This document shows positions 1 to 9,199 of a DNA stretch of 64,000 bases, piece after piece; the stretch's first letter is position 1; each line of letters begins with the position of its first letter. The stretch is from assembly GCF_900129915.1 (NCBI RefSeq), contig NZ_FQXH01000010.1:1-64000 (forward strand), written 5' to 3'. Position numbers and translations under genes: made by a program. The notes under the pieces were generated by a model. That model was not told the DNA's origin. It worked only from the letters and a program-made list of their open reading frames with translations, and ran no database searches. Origin of the DNA: Tepidibacter thalassicus DSM 15285 (GTDB lineage Bacteria; Bacillota; Clostridia; Peptostreptococcales; Peptostreptococcaceae).

Positions 1-55
1 AAGACACCGCCCTTTCACGGCGGTAACAGGGGTTCGAATCCCCTAGGGGTCACCA
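1..55 (+). tRNA. tRNA-Glu (TTC), 5' truncated by window edge
   Basis: The anticodon arm ccgcc-ctttcac-ggcgg gives anticodon TTC. A T arm with ggttcgaatcc and an encoded CCA end follow. The acceptor 5' strand and D arm lie before the window. It is the first gene of a nine-tRNA cluster. Confidence 0.9.
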
Positions 56-59
56 AAAT

Positions 60-135
60 GGGCTCATAGCTCAGCTGGGAGAGCACCTGCCTTACAAGCA
101 GGGGGTCACAGGTTCGAGCCCTGTTGAGCCCACCA
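60..135 (+). tRNA. tRNA-Val (TAC)
   Basis: Complete cloverleaf of 76 nt with acceptor gggctca/tgagccc, anticodon loop cttacaa (TAC) and an encoded CCA. Confidence 0.95.
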
Positions 136-141
136 ATATTT

Positions 142-218
142 GGCCTGGTAGTTCAGTTGGTTAGAATGCCAGCCTGTCACGCTGGAGGTCGAGGGTTCGA
201 GTCCCTTCCAGGTCGCCA
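142..218 (+). tRNA. tRNA-Asp (GTC)
   Basis: 77-nt cloverleaf with acceptor ggcctgg/ccaggtc (one G-T pair), anticodon loop ctgtcac (GTC) and an encoded CCA. Confidence 0.95.
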
Positions 219-227
219 ATTAAATAT

Positions 228-303
228 GCTGGCGTAGCTCAATTGGTAGAGCAGCTGACTTGTAATCAGCAGGTTGCGGGTTCGAGTCCCATCGCCAGCT
301 CCA
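228..303 (+). tRNA. tRNA-Thr (TGT)
   Basis: 76-nt cloverleaf with acceptor gctggcg/cgccagc, anticodon loop cttgtaa (TGT) and an encoded CCA. Confidence 0.95.
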
Positions 304-308
304 AATGA

Positions 309-393
309 GGAGGGGTTCCCGAGTGGCCAAAGGGGGCAGACTGTAAATCTGTTGGCATTGCCTTCACTGGTTCGAATCCAGTCCCCTCCACCA
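309..393 (+). tRNA. tRNA-Tyr (GTA)
   Basis: 85-nt class II tRNA with a long variable arm (gttggcattgccttcac), acceptor ggagggg/cccctcc, anticodon GTA in loop ctgtaaa and an encoded CCA. Confidence 0.95.
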
Positions 394-408
394 ATAAAAA
401 AATAAAGT

Positions 409-492
409 GCGGGTGTGGCGGAATTGGCAGACGCACTAGACTTAGGATCTAGCGCCTTGTGCGTGGGGGTTCAAGTCCCTCCACCCGCACCA
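409..492 (+). tRNA. tRNA-Leu (TAG)
   Basis: 84-nt class II tRNA with acceptor gcgggtg/cacccgc, anticodon loop cttagga (TAG), a long variable arm and an encoded CCA. Confidence 0.95.
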
Positions 493-500
493 AAAAATAT

Positions 501-575
501 GCGGAAGTGGCTCAGTGGTAGAGCATCGCCTTGCCAAGGCGAGGGTCGCGAGTTCGAATCTCGTCTTCCGCTCCA
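501..575 (+). tRNA. tRNA-Gly (GCC)
   Basis: 75-nt cloverleaf with acceptor gcggaag/cttccgc, anticodon loop ttgccaa (GCC) and an encoded CCA. Confidence 0.95.
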
Positions 576-585
576 AAAAAAATAT

Positions 586-659
586 GCGGGTGTAGCTCAG
601 TGGTAGAGTTCCGGCCTTCCAAGCCGGCTGCGAGGGTTCGACTCCCTTCACCCGCTCCA
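586..659 (+). tRNA. tRNA-Gly (TCC)
   Basis: 74-nt cloverleaf with acceptor gcgggtg/cacccgc, anticodon loop cttccaa (TCC) and an encoded CCA. It is the second glycine isoacceptor of the cluster. Confidence 0.95.
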
Positions 660-663
660 ATAT

Positions 664-740
664 GTGCCTGTAGCTCAGCTGGATAGAGCAGTGGCCTTCT
701 AAGCCACGTGTCCGGGGTTCGAATCCCTGCAGGCACGCCA
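664..740 (+). tRNA. tRNA-Arg (TCT)
   Basis: 77-nt cloverleaf with acceptor gtgcctg/caggcac, anticodon loop cttctaa (TCT) and an encoded CCA. Last tRNA of the cluster; a terminator follows 11 nt later. Confidence 0.95.
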
Positions 741-751
741 TTATAATAATT

Positions 752-785
752 AAGGCAGGTATTTGTATAAAACACCTGCCTTTTC
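752..785 (+). terminator. Intrinsic terminator of the tRNA cluster
   Basis: The inverted repeat aaggcaggt ... acctgcctt is followed directly by a T run. Confidence 0.85.
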
Positions 786-792
786 TTATGCG

Positions 793-847
793 CTTGTATC
801 AAATCATCATCTTTATAGAAAAAGATTTGATACAAGTGTATTTTTTT
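793..847 (+). terminator. Second hairpin/terminator after the tRNA cluster
   Basis: A perfect 13-bp stem (cttgtatcaaatc/gatttgatacaag) is followed by tgta and seven Ts. It is probably a back-up terminator that insulates cdaA from tRNA transcription. Confidence 0.7.
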
Positions 848-919
848 ACTTGTTGAAATATATTTCAATTTGTGAAATAATTAATCCGTAAAACTATAAA
901 TACGGGAGGGCAATTAAAA

Positions 920-1738
920 TTGTGGGAAATAAAAGATATAATTATGAATATAGGAATTTTAGATATTATTGATATAACAATAGTTGCATATGTTTTTTAT
1001 AAGTTATATATGTTAATTAAAGAAACAAGAGCAGAGCAACTTATAAAGGGAATATTTGTACTTGTTGTAGCAACTAAAGTGAGTGAATATTTACAATTAC
1101 ATGTAGTTAATTGGATATTAAAAAATACAATGCAAATAGGAGTAATAGCTTTTTTAATAGTTTTTCAACCAGAACTTAGAAGAGCTTTAGAATATATAGG
1201 TAGAACAAAATTTATAATAAGGCATATAGGAGAATTTGATGATGAAGATATAGATGAGGTTATAGAGGAAATGGTAGAGGCTTTATTTTCTCTTTCTCGA
1301 CAAAAAATAGGAGCTTTGATTGTTATAGAAAGAGAAACTGGAATAAACGATATAATACAAACTGGAACTATAGTAGATGCTAAAATAACACGACAGCTTC
1401 TCGTAAATATATTCATACCAAATACACCTCTTCATGATGGAGCACTTGTTATAAAAAATAATAGAATAAAAGCAGCTGGATGTTTTTTACCCCTCACTGA
1501 AAATAAAGATTTAAATAAAGAGCTCGGTACAAGACATAGAGCGGGAATTGGAATAACTGAAAGGTCTGATTGTATATCTATAATAGTATCTGAAGAGACA
1601 GGGGATATATCCATGGCTGAAAATGGACAACTATATAGAGCTTTATCCAAAGAATATATACAAGGCATACTAAACAAAAATTTGAAAAATCAAAATGAAA
1701 ATAGAAGTATATTTAAAAGAGGTGGATTTTTTAAATGA
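920..1738 (+). CDS. cdaA: Diadenylate cyclase CdaA
   Basis: Membrane diadenylate cyclase that condenses two ATP into c-di-AMP, a regulator of potassium and osmotic balance and of the cell envelope. Three hydrophobic segments fill roughly the first 95 residues. The DAC domain follows and carries both family signatures: HDGALVI around residue 173 and GTRHRAGIG around 207. The length (272 aa) is normal. I chose the TTG at 920 because GGGAGGG lies 9 nt upstream; the in-frame ATG at 944 has no ribosome binding site. The stop overlaps the cdaR start by 4 nt, so the two are translationally coupled as in most Firmicutes, where glmM follows; here glmM lies 8 kb away. Confidence 0.95.
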   Translation: MWEIKDIIMNIGILDIIDITIVAYVFYKLYMLIKETRAEQLIKGIFVLVVATKVSEYLQLHVVNWILKNTMQIGVIAFLIVFQPELRRALEYIGRTKFIIRHIGEFDDEDIDEVIEEMVEALFSLSRQKIGALIVIERETGINDIIQTGTIVDAKITRQLLVNIFIPNTPLHDGALVIKNNRIKAAGCFLPLTENKDLNKELGTRHRAGIGITERSDCISIIVSEETGDISMAENGQLYRALSKEYIQGILNKNLKNQNENRSIFKRGGFFK

Positions 1739-2928
1739 TAAATATTTTTAAGAGGAATATAAAAATAAAAATTATATCTATATGTTTTGCCTTTTTTGCA
1801 TGGATATACGTAATGGCAGAAGTAGATCCTATTTTAATAAAAGATTTTAATAATGTAGCTGTTAAAATTACAAACATAGATGTTTTGCAAGATAGTAATA
1901 TGGTAATAGATCCAAAATCTAATTTAAATGTAAAAGTAATGCTTAGAGGAAGAAGGTCTTTGTTAAAGGATATTCAAAAATCGAATTTAAATATTTATGG
2001 TAAATTTGAAAATATTAAATTAGGAGAAAATGAACTGGATTTAAACATAGATGTTCCTAATAATGTAACCTATACAATTATACCGGATAAATTAGTTTTA
2101 AATGTAGAAGAAAACATGTACGTAAGAAAATATATTGAACTTGATAAGATTAATAAGTTAAAAGAAGATTTTAAAATATCTAATATGAATATAAATCCCG
2201 AATACACATATGTTGAAGGACCTAGAAGTTTAGTAAAAAAAGTAGATAGATTAGTTTGCAAAGTGAATTTAAAAAATAAATTTAAAAATTTTAATGCTAA
2301 AATACAAATAGTTCCTTTGGATAAATACGGCAAAAAAGTTGAGGGTGTAAACATTAAAGATAAGTATGCGTATGTAAGTGTGGAGGTATTAAAAACTAAA
2401 GAGGTGCCTTTGAAAATAAATTTAACTGGAGATTTAGATGAAAATTACAAATTATTAGGATATGAGTTAGAGCCAAAAAATATTACTATATCAGGACCAA
2501 ATGAATATATAGATAATATAAAAGAATTATATGTTGAGGATTTTGATATATCTGGTTTAAATGAAGATAAAAGTGTAGATTTAAAAATAAATATTCCTGA
2601 AAAAATTCAAACGGAAATAAAAAAAGTGAATTTAAAAATTAATGTGTCTAAAATAATCAGTAAAAATTTTATAATATCTAAAAATAGAATTGTATTCAAA
2701 GGAGATATACATAATTTGGATATTTCAAAAAATAATCTTCCGGATAATATAAAAGTAAAAGTTGCATATTTAGAAGATTTAGAGGAAAAAATAAAAGAAG
2801 AAGATATACAATTATTTATCAATATGCAAGAAAATGAAGGTAATCATGCAAAATTCAAAATAAAATACAGTATGCCATATGATGTAGAAAATGTAGAAAT
2901 AGAGCCGAAATACGTCGTTATAGAATAA
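1735..2928 (+). CDS. cdaR: CdaR, YbbR-domain regulator of CdaA
   Basis: Membrane-anchored partner of CdaA with one N-terminal transmembrane segment (about residues 9-27) and a long extracytoplasmic part made of repeated YbbR modules. Each repeat holds a motif like VEGPRSLV or ISGPNEYI followed by a beta-rich stretch. In other Firmicutes CdaR binds the cyclase and modulates c-di-AMP output. The reading frame starts in the ATGA overlap with cdaA. A terminator follows, so cdaA-cdaR is a two-gene operon here. Confidence 0.9.
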   Translation: MINIFKRNIKIKIISICFAFFAWIYVMAEVDPILIKDFNNVAVKITNIDVLQDSNMVIDPKSNLNVKVMLRGRRSLLKDIQKSNLNIYGKFENIKLGENELDLNIDVPNNVTYTIIPDKLVLNVEENMYVRKYIELDKINKLKEDFKISNMNINPEYTYVEGPRSLVKKVDRLVCKVNLKNKFKNFNAKIQIVPLDKYGKKVEGVNIKDKYAYVSVEVLKTKEVPLKINLTGDLDENYKLLGYELEPKNITISGPNEYIDNIKELYVEDFDISGLNEDKSVDLKINIPEKIQTEIKKVNLKINVSKIISKNFIISKNRIVFKGDIHNLDISKNNLPDNIKVKVAYLEDLEEKIKEEDIQLFINMQENEGNHAKFKIKYSMPYDVENVEIEPKYVVIE

Positions 2929-2939
2929 TAATTGGAATG

Positions 2940-2997
2940 AAAAAATGCAAAAAAATTGCTAAGTGATATTGCAATTTTTATTGCATTTTTTTTTATT
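2940..2997 (+). terminator. Terminator after cdaR
   Basis: Two-part stem: aaaaaatgcaa pairs with ttgcatttttt, and an inner aattgc pairs with gcaatt. A run of Ts follows. Confidence 0.8.
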
Positions 2998-3034
2998 TCA
3001 ATATATCATAATAATATGAGATAAAAATTTTTAT

Positions 3035-3286
3035 GGGGTGATTATAACAGTTGATGAAAACCTATAAAAATATAAATCAAGTAACTACTCTACATTTTCA
3101 TTTTGGAAAATTAGTTGCTTGATTTAAAAAAGAGAGGTGAATAAAAGTACCGTTGGCTTGCGGTATAGCATTGTAGAGATATGCTATTATGTACACTAAT
3201 ATTTGTAAAAATATTGAGTGTATGAATAAAATCTATAATTTTTATATATTTATTTAGATTTTTATAGATTTTATAAAGCTGATACT
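3035..3286 (+). promoter_or_regulatory. Long structured leader of the buk-ptb operon (class not recognised)
   Basis: This 5' region holds four successive inverted repeats. aaatcaagtaact pairs with agttgcttgattt (3073-3125); taccg pairs with cggta, followed by tagcat/atgcta (3148-3190); acactaatattt pairs with aaatattgagtgt (3192-3221); aaaatctataa pairs with ttatagatttt (3229-3272), ending 14 nt before the buk start. No T-box, SAM, glycine or c-di-GMP riboswitch signature was seen. It probably controls buk expression at RNA level, but this is inference. Confidence 0.5.
3054..3122 (+). CDS. Candidate 22-aa leader peptide upstream of buk
   Basis: A short frame encoding 22 residues with the core TTLHFHFGK. 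A GGGGTGA ribosome-binding-like sequence lies at 3035-3041; the start could be ATG 3054 or TTG 3051. The reading frame spans the first large inverted repeat of the leader, the arrangement expected if ribosome movement on it alters the downstream fold. There is no homology evidence, and short frames arise by chance in AT-rich DNA. Confidence 0.3.
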   Translation: MKTYKNINQVTTLHFHFGKLVA

Positions 3287-4372
3287 GTGTCTAGAGTCTA
3301 TATTCTTGTTATAAATCCAGGTTCAACTTCTACAAAAGTAGCTTTGTTCAAAGGGTGTGAAAACGTTATCCAAAAGAATTTAATTCATTCTTCAAAAGAA
3401 CTAGAAAAATATGAAAAAGTATCAGATCAATTTGAATTTAGGAAAAAAATGATTGTTGATTGGATAAAGCAAGAAGGATATAAAATGGATGATTTAATAG
3501 CAGTTGTAGGTAGAGGTGGACTTTTAAGACCTATGCCAGGAGGAACATATAGAGTAACTGATAAGATGATAGAAGATTTAAAAATCGGAATACAAGGTGA
3601 ACATGCATCTAATTTAGGAGGAATAATAGCAAAAGCTATAGCAGATGAACAAAATATAGAAAGCTTTATAGTAGATCCCGTTGCAGTAGATGAATTTGAA
3701 GATATAGCGAGAATATCGGGAATGCCAGAGATAGAAAGAAAATCTTTAGGACATGCTTTAAATATAAAAGCAGTAGGAAGAAGAGTTGCAAATAGATTAG
3801 GAAAAAAATTTGAGGATATAAATATGATAGTTGCTCATCTTGGAGGAGGAATAAGTGTTGCTCCTTTAAGAAAAGGTAAATCAATAGATTATAATAATGC
3901 AAATGAAATGGGACCATTTTCTCCAGAAAGAACAGGAGGAGTTCCTGTAGGAGATTTGGTTAAAATGTGTTTTTCGGGAAAATATACATACGAGGAAATT
4001 AAATCAAAAATTAGAGGAAAAGGTGGTCTTGTAGGATATCTTGGAACTAACGATGCACGAGAAGTTGTAAAAAGGATTGAAACAGGAGATAAAAAAGCAA
4101 AACTTGTATTTGAAGCTATGGGATATCAAATAGCAAAAGAAATAGGCTCTATGGCAACAGTTTTAAAAGGAGATGTAGAATTTATAGTTATTACTGGAGG
4201 ATTAGCTTACTCTGAATATTTAACTAATTACATAAAACCTATGATAGATTTTATTGCTCCTGTAATAATAGAACCAGGAGAAGATGAAATGAGAGCTTTA
4301 AATGAAGGAGCTTTAAGGGTAATAAACAAAGAGGAGACGCCTAAAATTTATGAAAATGAGGTGAAGTTGTAA
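3287..4372 (+). CDS. buk: Butyrate kinase (first copy)
   Basis: ASKHA-fold acyl kinase that converts butyryl- or branched-chain acyl-phosphate plus ADP to the acid plus ATP. The N-terminal phosphate-binding motif [28 protein letters not shown] and SPERTGG are all in place. Length 361 aa, normal. The GTG start at 3287 is chosen because it places NPGSTSTK at residues 10-17; its ribosome binding site is weak, suggesting regulated initiation by the structured leader. It overlaps ptb by 1 nt. A second copy lies two genes downstream. Confidence 0.92.
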   Translation: MSRVYILVINPGSTSTKVALFKGCENVIQKNLIHSSKELEKYEKVSDQFEFRKKMIVDWIKQEGYKMDDLIAVVGRGGLLRPMPGGTYRVTDKMIEDLKIGIQGEHASNLGGIIAKAIADEQNIESFIVDPVAVDEFEDIARISGMPEIERKSLGHALNIKAVGRRVANRLGKKFEDINMIVAHLGGGISVAPLRKGKSIDYNNANEMGPFSPERTGGVPVGDLVKMCFSGKYTYEEIKSKIRGKGGLVGYLGTNDAREVVKRIETGDKKAKLVFEAMGYQIAKEIGSMATVLKGDVEFIVITGGLAYSEYLTNYIKPMIDFIAPVIIEPGEDEMRALNEGALRVINKEETPKIYENEVKL

Positions 4373-5286
4373 TGAGAAATTTTGAAGAAGTAATTAAATT
4401 TGCTAAAGAAAGAGGGCCTAAAACTATATCAGTAGCTTGTGCTCAAGATAAAGAAGTTTTAATGGCGGTAGAAATGGCTAGAAAAGAAGGTATAGCAAAT
4501 GCTATATTAGTCGGAGATTTAGAAAAAATTAAAGACATAGCAAATGAAATTAATATAGATTTAAATAATTATGAATTGATAGAAGAAAAAGATTTAGCAT
4601 TGGCTTGTAAAAAAGCTGTAGAACTTGTTTCGACTAAAAAAGCACATATGGTAATGAAAGGACTTGTAGACACTTCGATAATTTTAAAAGCAGTTCTTGA
4701 TAAAGAAATAGGTCTTAGAACAGGTAATGTTTTAAGTCATGTTGCGGTATTTGATCTTCCAGGTTATAATAGGTTATTTTTCGTAACAGATGCAGCTATG
4801 AATTTAGATCCTGATTTACAGACTAAAAAGCAAATTATAGAAAATGCTTGTCAAATAGCTCATGCTTTAGATATAAATGAGCCAAAAGTTGCTGTAATAT
4901 GTGCTAAGGAAAAAGTAAATCCTAAAATGCCGGATACAGTAGATGCAAAAGAATTAGAAAAAATGAATCAAAGAGGAGAAATAAAAGGTTGTATTGTTGG
5001 AGGACCTTTTGCTTTAGATAATGCAGTGTCAGTAGAAGCTGCTAAACATAAGGGAATAAATCATCCGGTTGCTGGGATGGCTGATATACTACTTGCACCT
5101 GATATAGAAGCAGGTAATATACTTTATAAGTCTATGGTGTTTTTTGGAAATTCTAAAAATGCAGGAGTAATTGTTGGAGCAAAAGCTCCGGTTATATTAA
5201 CTTCAAGAGCTGATAATGAAGAAACTAAATTAAACTCTATAGCGCTTGGGGTACTAACAGCAGCTAAAATAAATGATAATAATTAA
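4372..5286 (+). CDS. ptb: Phosphate butyryltransferase
   Basis: Phosphotransacylase family (PTA/PTB) that exchanges CoA for phosphate on butyryl-CoA or branched-chain acyl-CoA, feeding the flanking kinases. It has family-typical stretches such as VMKGLVDTS, RTGNVLSHV and GGPFALDNAVS, and ends in SIALGVLTAAKI. Length 304 aa is normal for Ptb. It lies between two butyrate kinase genes: the start overlaps the buk stop and the second kinase begins 19 nt downstream, so they form one operon. Confidence 0.93.
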   Translation: MRNFEEVIKFAKERGPKTISVACAQDKEVLMAVEMARKEGIANAILVGDLEKIKDIANEINIDLNNYELIEEKDLALACKKAVELVSTKKAHMVMKGLVDTSIILKAVLDKEIGLRTGNVLSHVAVFDLPGYNRLFFVTDAAMNLDPDLQTKKQIIENACQIAHALDINEPKVAVICAKEKVNPKMPDTVDAKELEKMNQRGEIKGCIVGGPFALDNAVSVEAAKHKGINHPVAGMADILLAPDIEAGNILYKSMVFFGNSKNAGVIVGAKAPVILTSRADNEETKLNSIALGVLTAAKINDNN

Positions 5287-5304
5287 AGAAAGGAGAAGAC
5301 TTTA

Positions 5305-6378
5305 ATGAGTAAAAATTTTAAGATTCTCACTATAAATCCAGGGTCAACATCTACTAAAATAGCAGTATTTGATAATGAAGAATTAGTATTTGAAAAAACT
5401 TTAAGACATTCTTCTGAAGAGATAGGAAAGTATGAAAAAATATCGGATCAATTTGAATTTAGAAAAAATGTAATAGAAGAAGCTGTAAAAGAAAACGGAG
5501 TTAAATTAGAGGAATTAGATGCAGTAGTTGGAAGAGGTGGGCTTTTAAAGCCTATAGAAGGTGGTACTTATAAAGTAACGGATAATATGATAAAAGATTT
5601 AAAGACTGGAGTTTTGGGAGAGCATGCTTCAAATTTAGGAGGAATAATAGCAAAAGAAATAGCTGATAAAATAAATGTTCCATCTTTTATAGTGGATCCT
5701 GTTGTTGTAGATGAGCTTCAAGATGTTGCTAGAATATCAGGTATGCCAGAAATTGAAAGAAAAAGCATATTTCATGCTTTGAATCAGAAGGCTACGGCGA
5801 GAAGAGCTGCAGTTGAAATGGGTAAAACATATGAAGAAATTAATGTAATTGTGGCTCATATGGGTGGAGGAATATCTGTAGGAGCACATGAAAATGGAAA
5901 AGTAATAGATGTAGCAAATGCTTTAGATGGAGAAGGTCCTTTTTCTCCGGAAAGAACAGGAGGACTTCCAGTTGGAGATTTAGCTAAAATGTGTTTTTCT
6001 GGAAAATATACTTTAAATGATATAAAGAAAAAAATAAAAGGAAATGGTGGCTTAGTAGGGTATTTAGGAACTAATGATGGTAGAGATGTAGAAAAAATGA
6101 TAAAAGAAGGAAATGAAAAGGCGAAACTTATTTATGAAGCCATGGCATATCAAGTTGCTAAAGAAATAGGGGCTTGTGCTACTGTCCTTAAAGGTAAAGT
6201 AGATGCAATAGTATTAACAGGAGGAATAGCTTATTCTAAAATGTTTGTTAATTGGATACAAGAAAGAGTATCTTTTATAGGAGAAGTTAAAGTATATCCA
6301 GGAGAGGATGAAATGATAGCTTTAGCTCAAGGAGGACTTAGAGTTCTTAGAGGAGAAGAAGAAGCTAAGACTTATTAG
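5305..6378 (+). CDS. buk: Butyrate kinase (second copy)
   Basis: Paralogue of the 3287-4372 kinase, clearly alignable over its whole length ([36 protein letters not shown]). The pair arose by duplication and then diverged; substrate ranges may differ (straight versus branched acyl phosphates), which sequence alone cannot show. AAAGGAG lies 8 nt before the ATG. Length 357 aa. Confidence 0.92.
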   Translation: MSKNFKILTINPGSTSTKIAVFDNEELVFEKTLRHSSEEIGKYEKISDQFEFRKNVIEEAVKENGVKLEELDAVVGRGGLLKPIEGGTYKVTDNMIKDLKTGVLGEHASNLGGIIAKEIADKINVPSFIVDPVVVDELQDVARISGMPEIERKSIFHALNQKATARRAAVEMGKTYEEINVIVAHMGGGISVGAHENGKVIDVANALDGEGPFSPERTGGLPVGDLAKMCFSGKYTLNDIKKKIKGNGGLVGYLGTNDGRDVEKMIKEGNEKAKLIYEAMAYQVAKEIGACATVLKGKVDAIVLTGGIAYSKMFVNWIQERVSFIGEVKVYPGEDEMIALAQGGLRVLRGEEEAKTY

Positions 6379-6389
6379 TAGGTGATTAA

Positions 6390-7067
6390 ATGATAAAAGA
6401 CGATAAAAGAATAAGGATTATAATAGGACATTATGGAAGTGGGAAAACAGAATTTTCTATAAATTATGTAATGAAAATGAGAGAAGAATTAGCAGGTAAT
6501 ATAGCAATAGCAGATTTGGATATAGTTAATGTATATTTTAGAACAAGAGAAAAAAGAGATATTCTAGAGAGTAAAGGAATAAAAACTATATATAGTTCTG
6601 TGCAAGCAGCAGCTGTAGATGTGCCTGCTGTATCAGCAGAAGTAATAGCACCTATTCAGGACAAATCCTATAATTATGTTATGGATGTAGGAGGAGACTT
6701 TATAGGAGCTAAAATAGTTGGGAGATTTTCTCATCTTTTAAAAGAAAATGAATACGATATGTTTTGTGTTGTTAATGCAAATAGACAAGAAACAGCTACT
6801 GTTGAAGGTATAATTAAACATATAGAGCAAATAGAAAAATCAGCTAAATGTAAAGTTACAGGACTTATAAATAATACTCATTTGATAAGAGAAACCACAG
6901 TTGAAGATGTACTAAAAGGTCAAGAATTGGTAAAAGAAGTTTCGAAAATCAAGAATATACCTATAAAATATGTAGCATGTATTGAAAAAGTAATAAAAGA
7001 TATTCCAAAAGATATTGAAGGAGAAATATTTCCGATTAAAATGTATATGAGAGAGGATTGGATGTAG
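6390..7067 (+). CDS. P-loop ATP-binding protein of the VOR operon
   Basis: Soluble 225-aa P-loop NTPase with a Walker A-like GHYGSGKTE near residues 13-21 and the motif IADLDIVNVYFRTRE, resembling the MinD/ArsA-type SIMIBI group. Its function is not established. Genes of this type sit beside 2-oxoacid:ferredoxin oxidoreductase genes in Clostridia, so a role in maturation or iron-sulfur handling of that enzyme is a reasonable guess. It starts 11 nt after buk2 with AGGTGA upstream. Confidence 0.75.
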   Translation: MIKDDKRIRIIIGHYGSGKTEFSINYVMKMREELAGNIAIADLDIVNVYFRTREKRDILESKGIKTIYSSVQAAAVDVPAVSAEVIAPIQDKSYNYVMDVGGDFIGAKIVGRFSHLLKENEYDMFCVVNANRQETATVEGIIKHIEQIEKSAKCKVTGLINNTHLIRETTVEDVLKGQELVKEVSKIKNIPIKYVACIEKVIKDIPKDIEGEIFPIKMYMREDWM

Positions 7068-7149
7068 TTTATTTGTCTGAGATAAATTCGATGAAGACTT
7101 ATAATATATAATTTGTTTGTATGTTTAATATATTTAAGGAGGGTTTTAA

Positions 7150-7365
7150 ATGGCTAAGGGTAAAGTACACTTTGATCAAGATCGCTGTAAAGGATGCGAA
7201 CTTTGTACAACAGTTTGTCCAGTTAATATAGTTGTTATGGACAGAAATAAAATAAACAAAAAAGGATATAACCCTGCAACAGTAACTGATATGGACAAAT
7301 GTGTAGGTTGTGCTAATTGTGCGACTATGTGTCCAGACTGTGTAATAACAGTAGAAAGAGAATAA
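7150..7365 (+). CDS. 2-oxoacid:ferredoxin oxidoreductase delta subunit (2x[4Fe-4S] ferredoxin)
   Basis: A 71-aa ferredoxin-like subunit with two CxxCxxCxxxCP clusters (CKGCELCTTVCP and CVGCANCATMCP), enough ligands for two [4Fe-4S] centres. It passes electrons from the thiamine pyrophosphate site to free ferredoxin. AAGGAGGG precedes the ATG. First gene of a four-subunit set in the order delta-alpha-beta-gamma. Confidence 0.9.
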   Translation: MAKGKVHFDQDRCKGCELCTTVCPVNIVVMDRNKINKKGYNPATVTDMDKCVGCANCATMCPDCVITVERE

Positions 7366-7393
7366 TATATAATTTTTTAAGGAGGGAAAAAAT

Positions 7394-8452
7394 ATGGCTA
7401 AGGTTTTAATGAAAGGAAACGAAGCTGTAGGTAGAGCAGCTATAGAAGCTGGCTGTAAATATTTCTTCGGATATCCTATAACACCTCAAAATGAGATACC
7501 AGAATATATGTCAAGAGAATTGCCTAAAGTAGGAGGAGTATTTGTACAAGCAGAATCAGAAGTATCTGCAATAAATATGGTTTATGGAGCAGCAGGATCT
7601 GGTGCTAGAGTTATGACATCATCTTCTTCGCCTGGAATTGCCTTAAAACAAGAGGGAATTTCATATATAGCAGGTGCTGAGCTTCCAGCAGTTATAGTAA
7701 ACATGATGAGAGGAGGCCCAGGACTTGGTGGAATTCAACCTTCGCAAGCTGATTATTTCATGTCAACAAGAGGAGGAGGAAATGGAGATTACAGAACTCC
7801 TGTTTATGCACCGGCTACAGTTCAAGAAGCTGTTGATATGGTAATGGAAGCATTTGAAGTTGCTGATTATTATAGAACACCAGTTATGGTAGTAGCAGAT
7901 GGTATGATAGGACAAATGATGGAACCTGTTGAATTTAAACCTCCTAAAAAGAGAGATTTAAAAGAAAAAACTTGGGCTACAACAGGAACTAAATGCGAAA
8001 GAAAACCAAATATTATTAATTCTTTATTCCTTGATCCTCAACAACTTGAAGATCACTGTTTTAAATTAGATAAGAAATATAAAGAAATAGAGAAAAATGA
8101 AGTTAGATATGAAATGTATAAAACTGAAGATGCAGAGCTTGTATTTGTAGCTTATGGTACAACTTCAAGAGTTGTTAAGAACACAGTTGAAGCTTTAAGA
8201 GAAGAAGGAATAAAAGCAGGACTTATAAGACCTATAACATTATGGCCATTCCCATTCAAAGCATTTGATGAAATTCCAAATGCTAAAAACTTATTAGTAG
8301 TTGAAATGAGTACAGGTCAAATGATAGATGATGTTAAAATAGCAAATGCAGGAAGACTTCCTGTTCATTTCTATGGAAGAACTGGTGGTATGATTCCAAC
8401 TCCGGATGGAATTATACAAAAGGCTAAGGAAGTATTAGGGGGTGCTAGATAA
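7394..8452 (+). CDS. vorB: 2-oxoacid:ferredoxin oxidoreductase alpha subunit (VorB/KorA type)
   Basis: Alpha subunit of a CoA-dependent 2-oxoacid:ferredoxin oxidoreductase. N-terminal pyrimidine-binding domain with [13 protein letters not shown] and [12 protein letters not shown], then a transketolase C-like domain ending around GRTGGMIP. 352 aa. Sequence style matches proteins annotated as 3-methyl-2-oxobutanoate dehydrogenase VorB; 2-oxoglutarate (KorA) is the alternative. The adjacent ptb-buk genes favour a branched-chain acyl-CoA product. The stop overlaps the beta subunit start by 1 nt. Confidence 0.88.
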   Translation: MAKVLMKGNEAVGRAAIEAGCKYFFGYPITPQNEIPEYMSRELPKVGGVFVQAESEVSAINMVYGAAGSGARVMTSSSSPGIALKQEGISYIAGAELPAVIVNMMRGGPGLGGIQPSQADYFMSTRGGGNGDYRTPVYAPATVQEAVDMVMEAFEVADYYRTPVMVVADGMIGQMMEPVEFKPPKKRDLKEKTWATTGTKCERKPNIINSLFLDPQQLEDHCFKLDKKYKEIEKNEVRYEMYKTEDAELVFVAYGTTSRVVKNTVEALREEGIKAGLIRPITLWPFPFKAFDEIPNAKNLLVVEMSTGQMIDDVKIANAGRLPVHFYGRTGGMIPTPDGIIQKAKEVLGGAR

Positions 8453-9198
8453 TGGCAGTTGTATTCAAAAAAACTGAAGGTTTAACAGAAAAACAAACTC
8501 ATTACTGTCCTGGTTGTACTCACGGCATAATACATAGATTAGTAGGAGAAGTTTTAGAAGAATTAGGAGTTTTAGGAGATGCGATAGGAGTTGCTCCTGT
8601 TGGCTGTTCGGTACTTGCATATGATTATTTTAACTGTGATATGCATGAAGCAGCTCATGGTAGAGCACCTGCTGTTGCTACTGGTGTAAAAAGAGTTCAT
8701 CCTGATAAAGTAGTATTTACATATCAAGGAGATGGAGATCTTGCTTCAATTGGTATTGCTGAAATAGTACATGCTGCAGCGAGAGGAGAAAAAATAACTA
8801 CTATATTTGTAAATAACGCTATATACGGTATGACTGGTGGACAAATGGCACCGACAACTTTACCTGGTCAAAAAGCTACAACAGCACCTTTGGGAAGAGA
8901 TGTAGAACTTGCGGGTAATCCAATAAGAATGTCTGAAATGCTTGCTACTTTAGATGGAGCAGTATTTGTAGAAAGGGTAGCAGTAAATAATCCGACTAAT
9001 ATAAGAAAAGCTAAAAAAGCTATTAAAAGAGCTTTTGAAACTCAAATATCTGGGAAAGGATTTTCAATAGTAGAAGTATTATCTACTTGCCCAACTAACT
9101 GGGGAATGCATCCTGTAGATGCTATTAAGTGGTTAGAAGAAAATATGATGCCATATTATCAATTGGGTAATTTTAGAAATCCAGAGGAGGTGAAGTAA
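8452..9198 (+). CDS. 2-oxoacid:ferredoxin oxidoreductase beta subunit, TPP-binding
   Basis: Thiamine-pyrophosphate subunit: CPGCTHG near residue 19 supplies cysteines typical of this family. The TPP/Mg motif runs from GDGDLASIG through [11 protein letters not shown]. 248 aa, normal for KorB/VorA. Decarboxylates the 2-oxoacid and forms acyl-CoA together with the alpha subunit. Confidence 0.92.
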   Translation: MAVVFKKTEGLTEKQTHYCPGCTHGIIHRLVGEVLEELGVLGDAIGVAPVGCSVLAYDYFNCDMHEAAHGRAPAVATGVKRVHPDKVVFTYQGDGDLASIGIAEIVHAAARGEKITTIFVNNAIYGMTGGQMAPTTLPGQKATTAPLGRDVELAGNPIRMSEMLATLDGAVFVERVAVNNPTNIRKAKKAIKRAFETQISGKGFSIVEVLSTCPTNWGMHPVDAIKWLEENMMPYYQLGNFRNPEEVK

Positions 9199-9199
9199 T

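Noticed and set aside
415-868. Open frames on both strands across the tRNA cluster (415-606, 442-741, 512-868)
   Set aside because: They lie within tRNA genes and their spacers; translations reflect conserved tRNA arms, not proteins.
3153-3173. Sigma-54-like promoter (TTGGC...AGCA) before buk
   Set aside because: The GG and GC dinucleotides are 11 nt apart rather than the strict 10, and no enhancer-binding activator gene is near. Kept only as a remote possibility.
3130-3190. T-box riboswitch in the buk leader (GAGGTGAATAAAAGTACCG)
   Set aside because: The invariant TGGNACCGCG antiterminator bulge is absent and no specifier stem or terminator fits.
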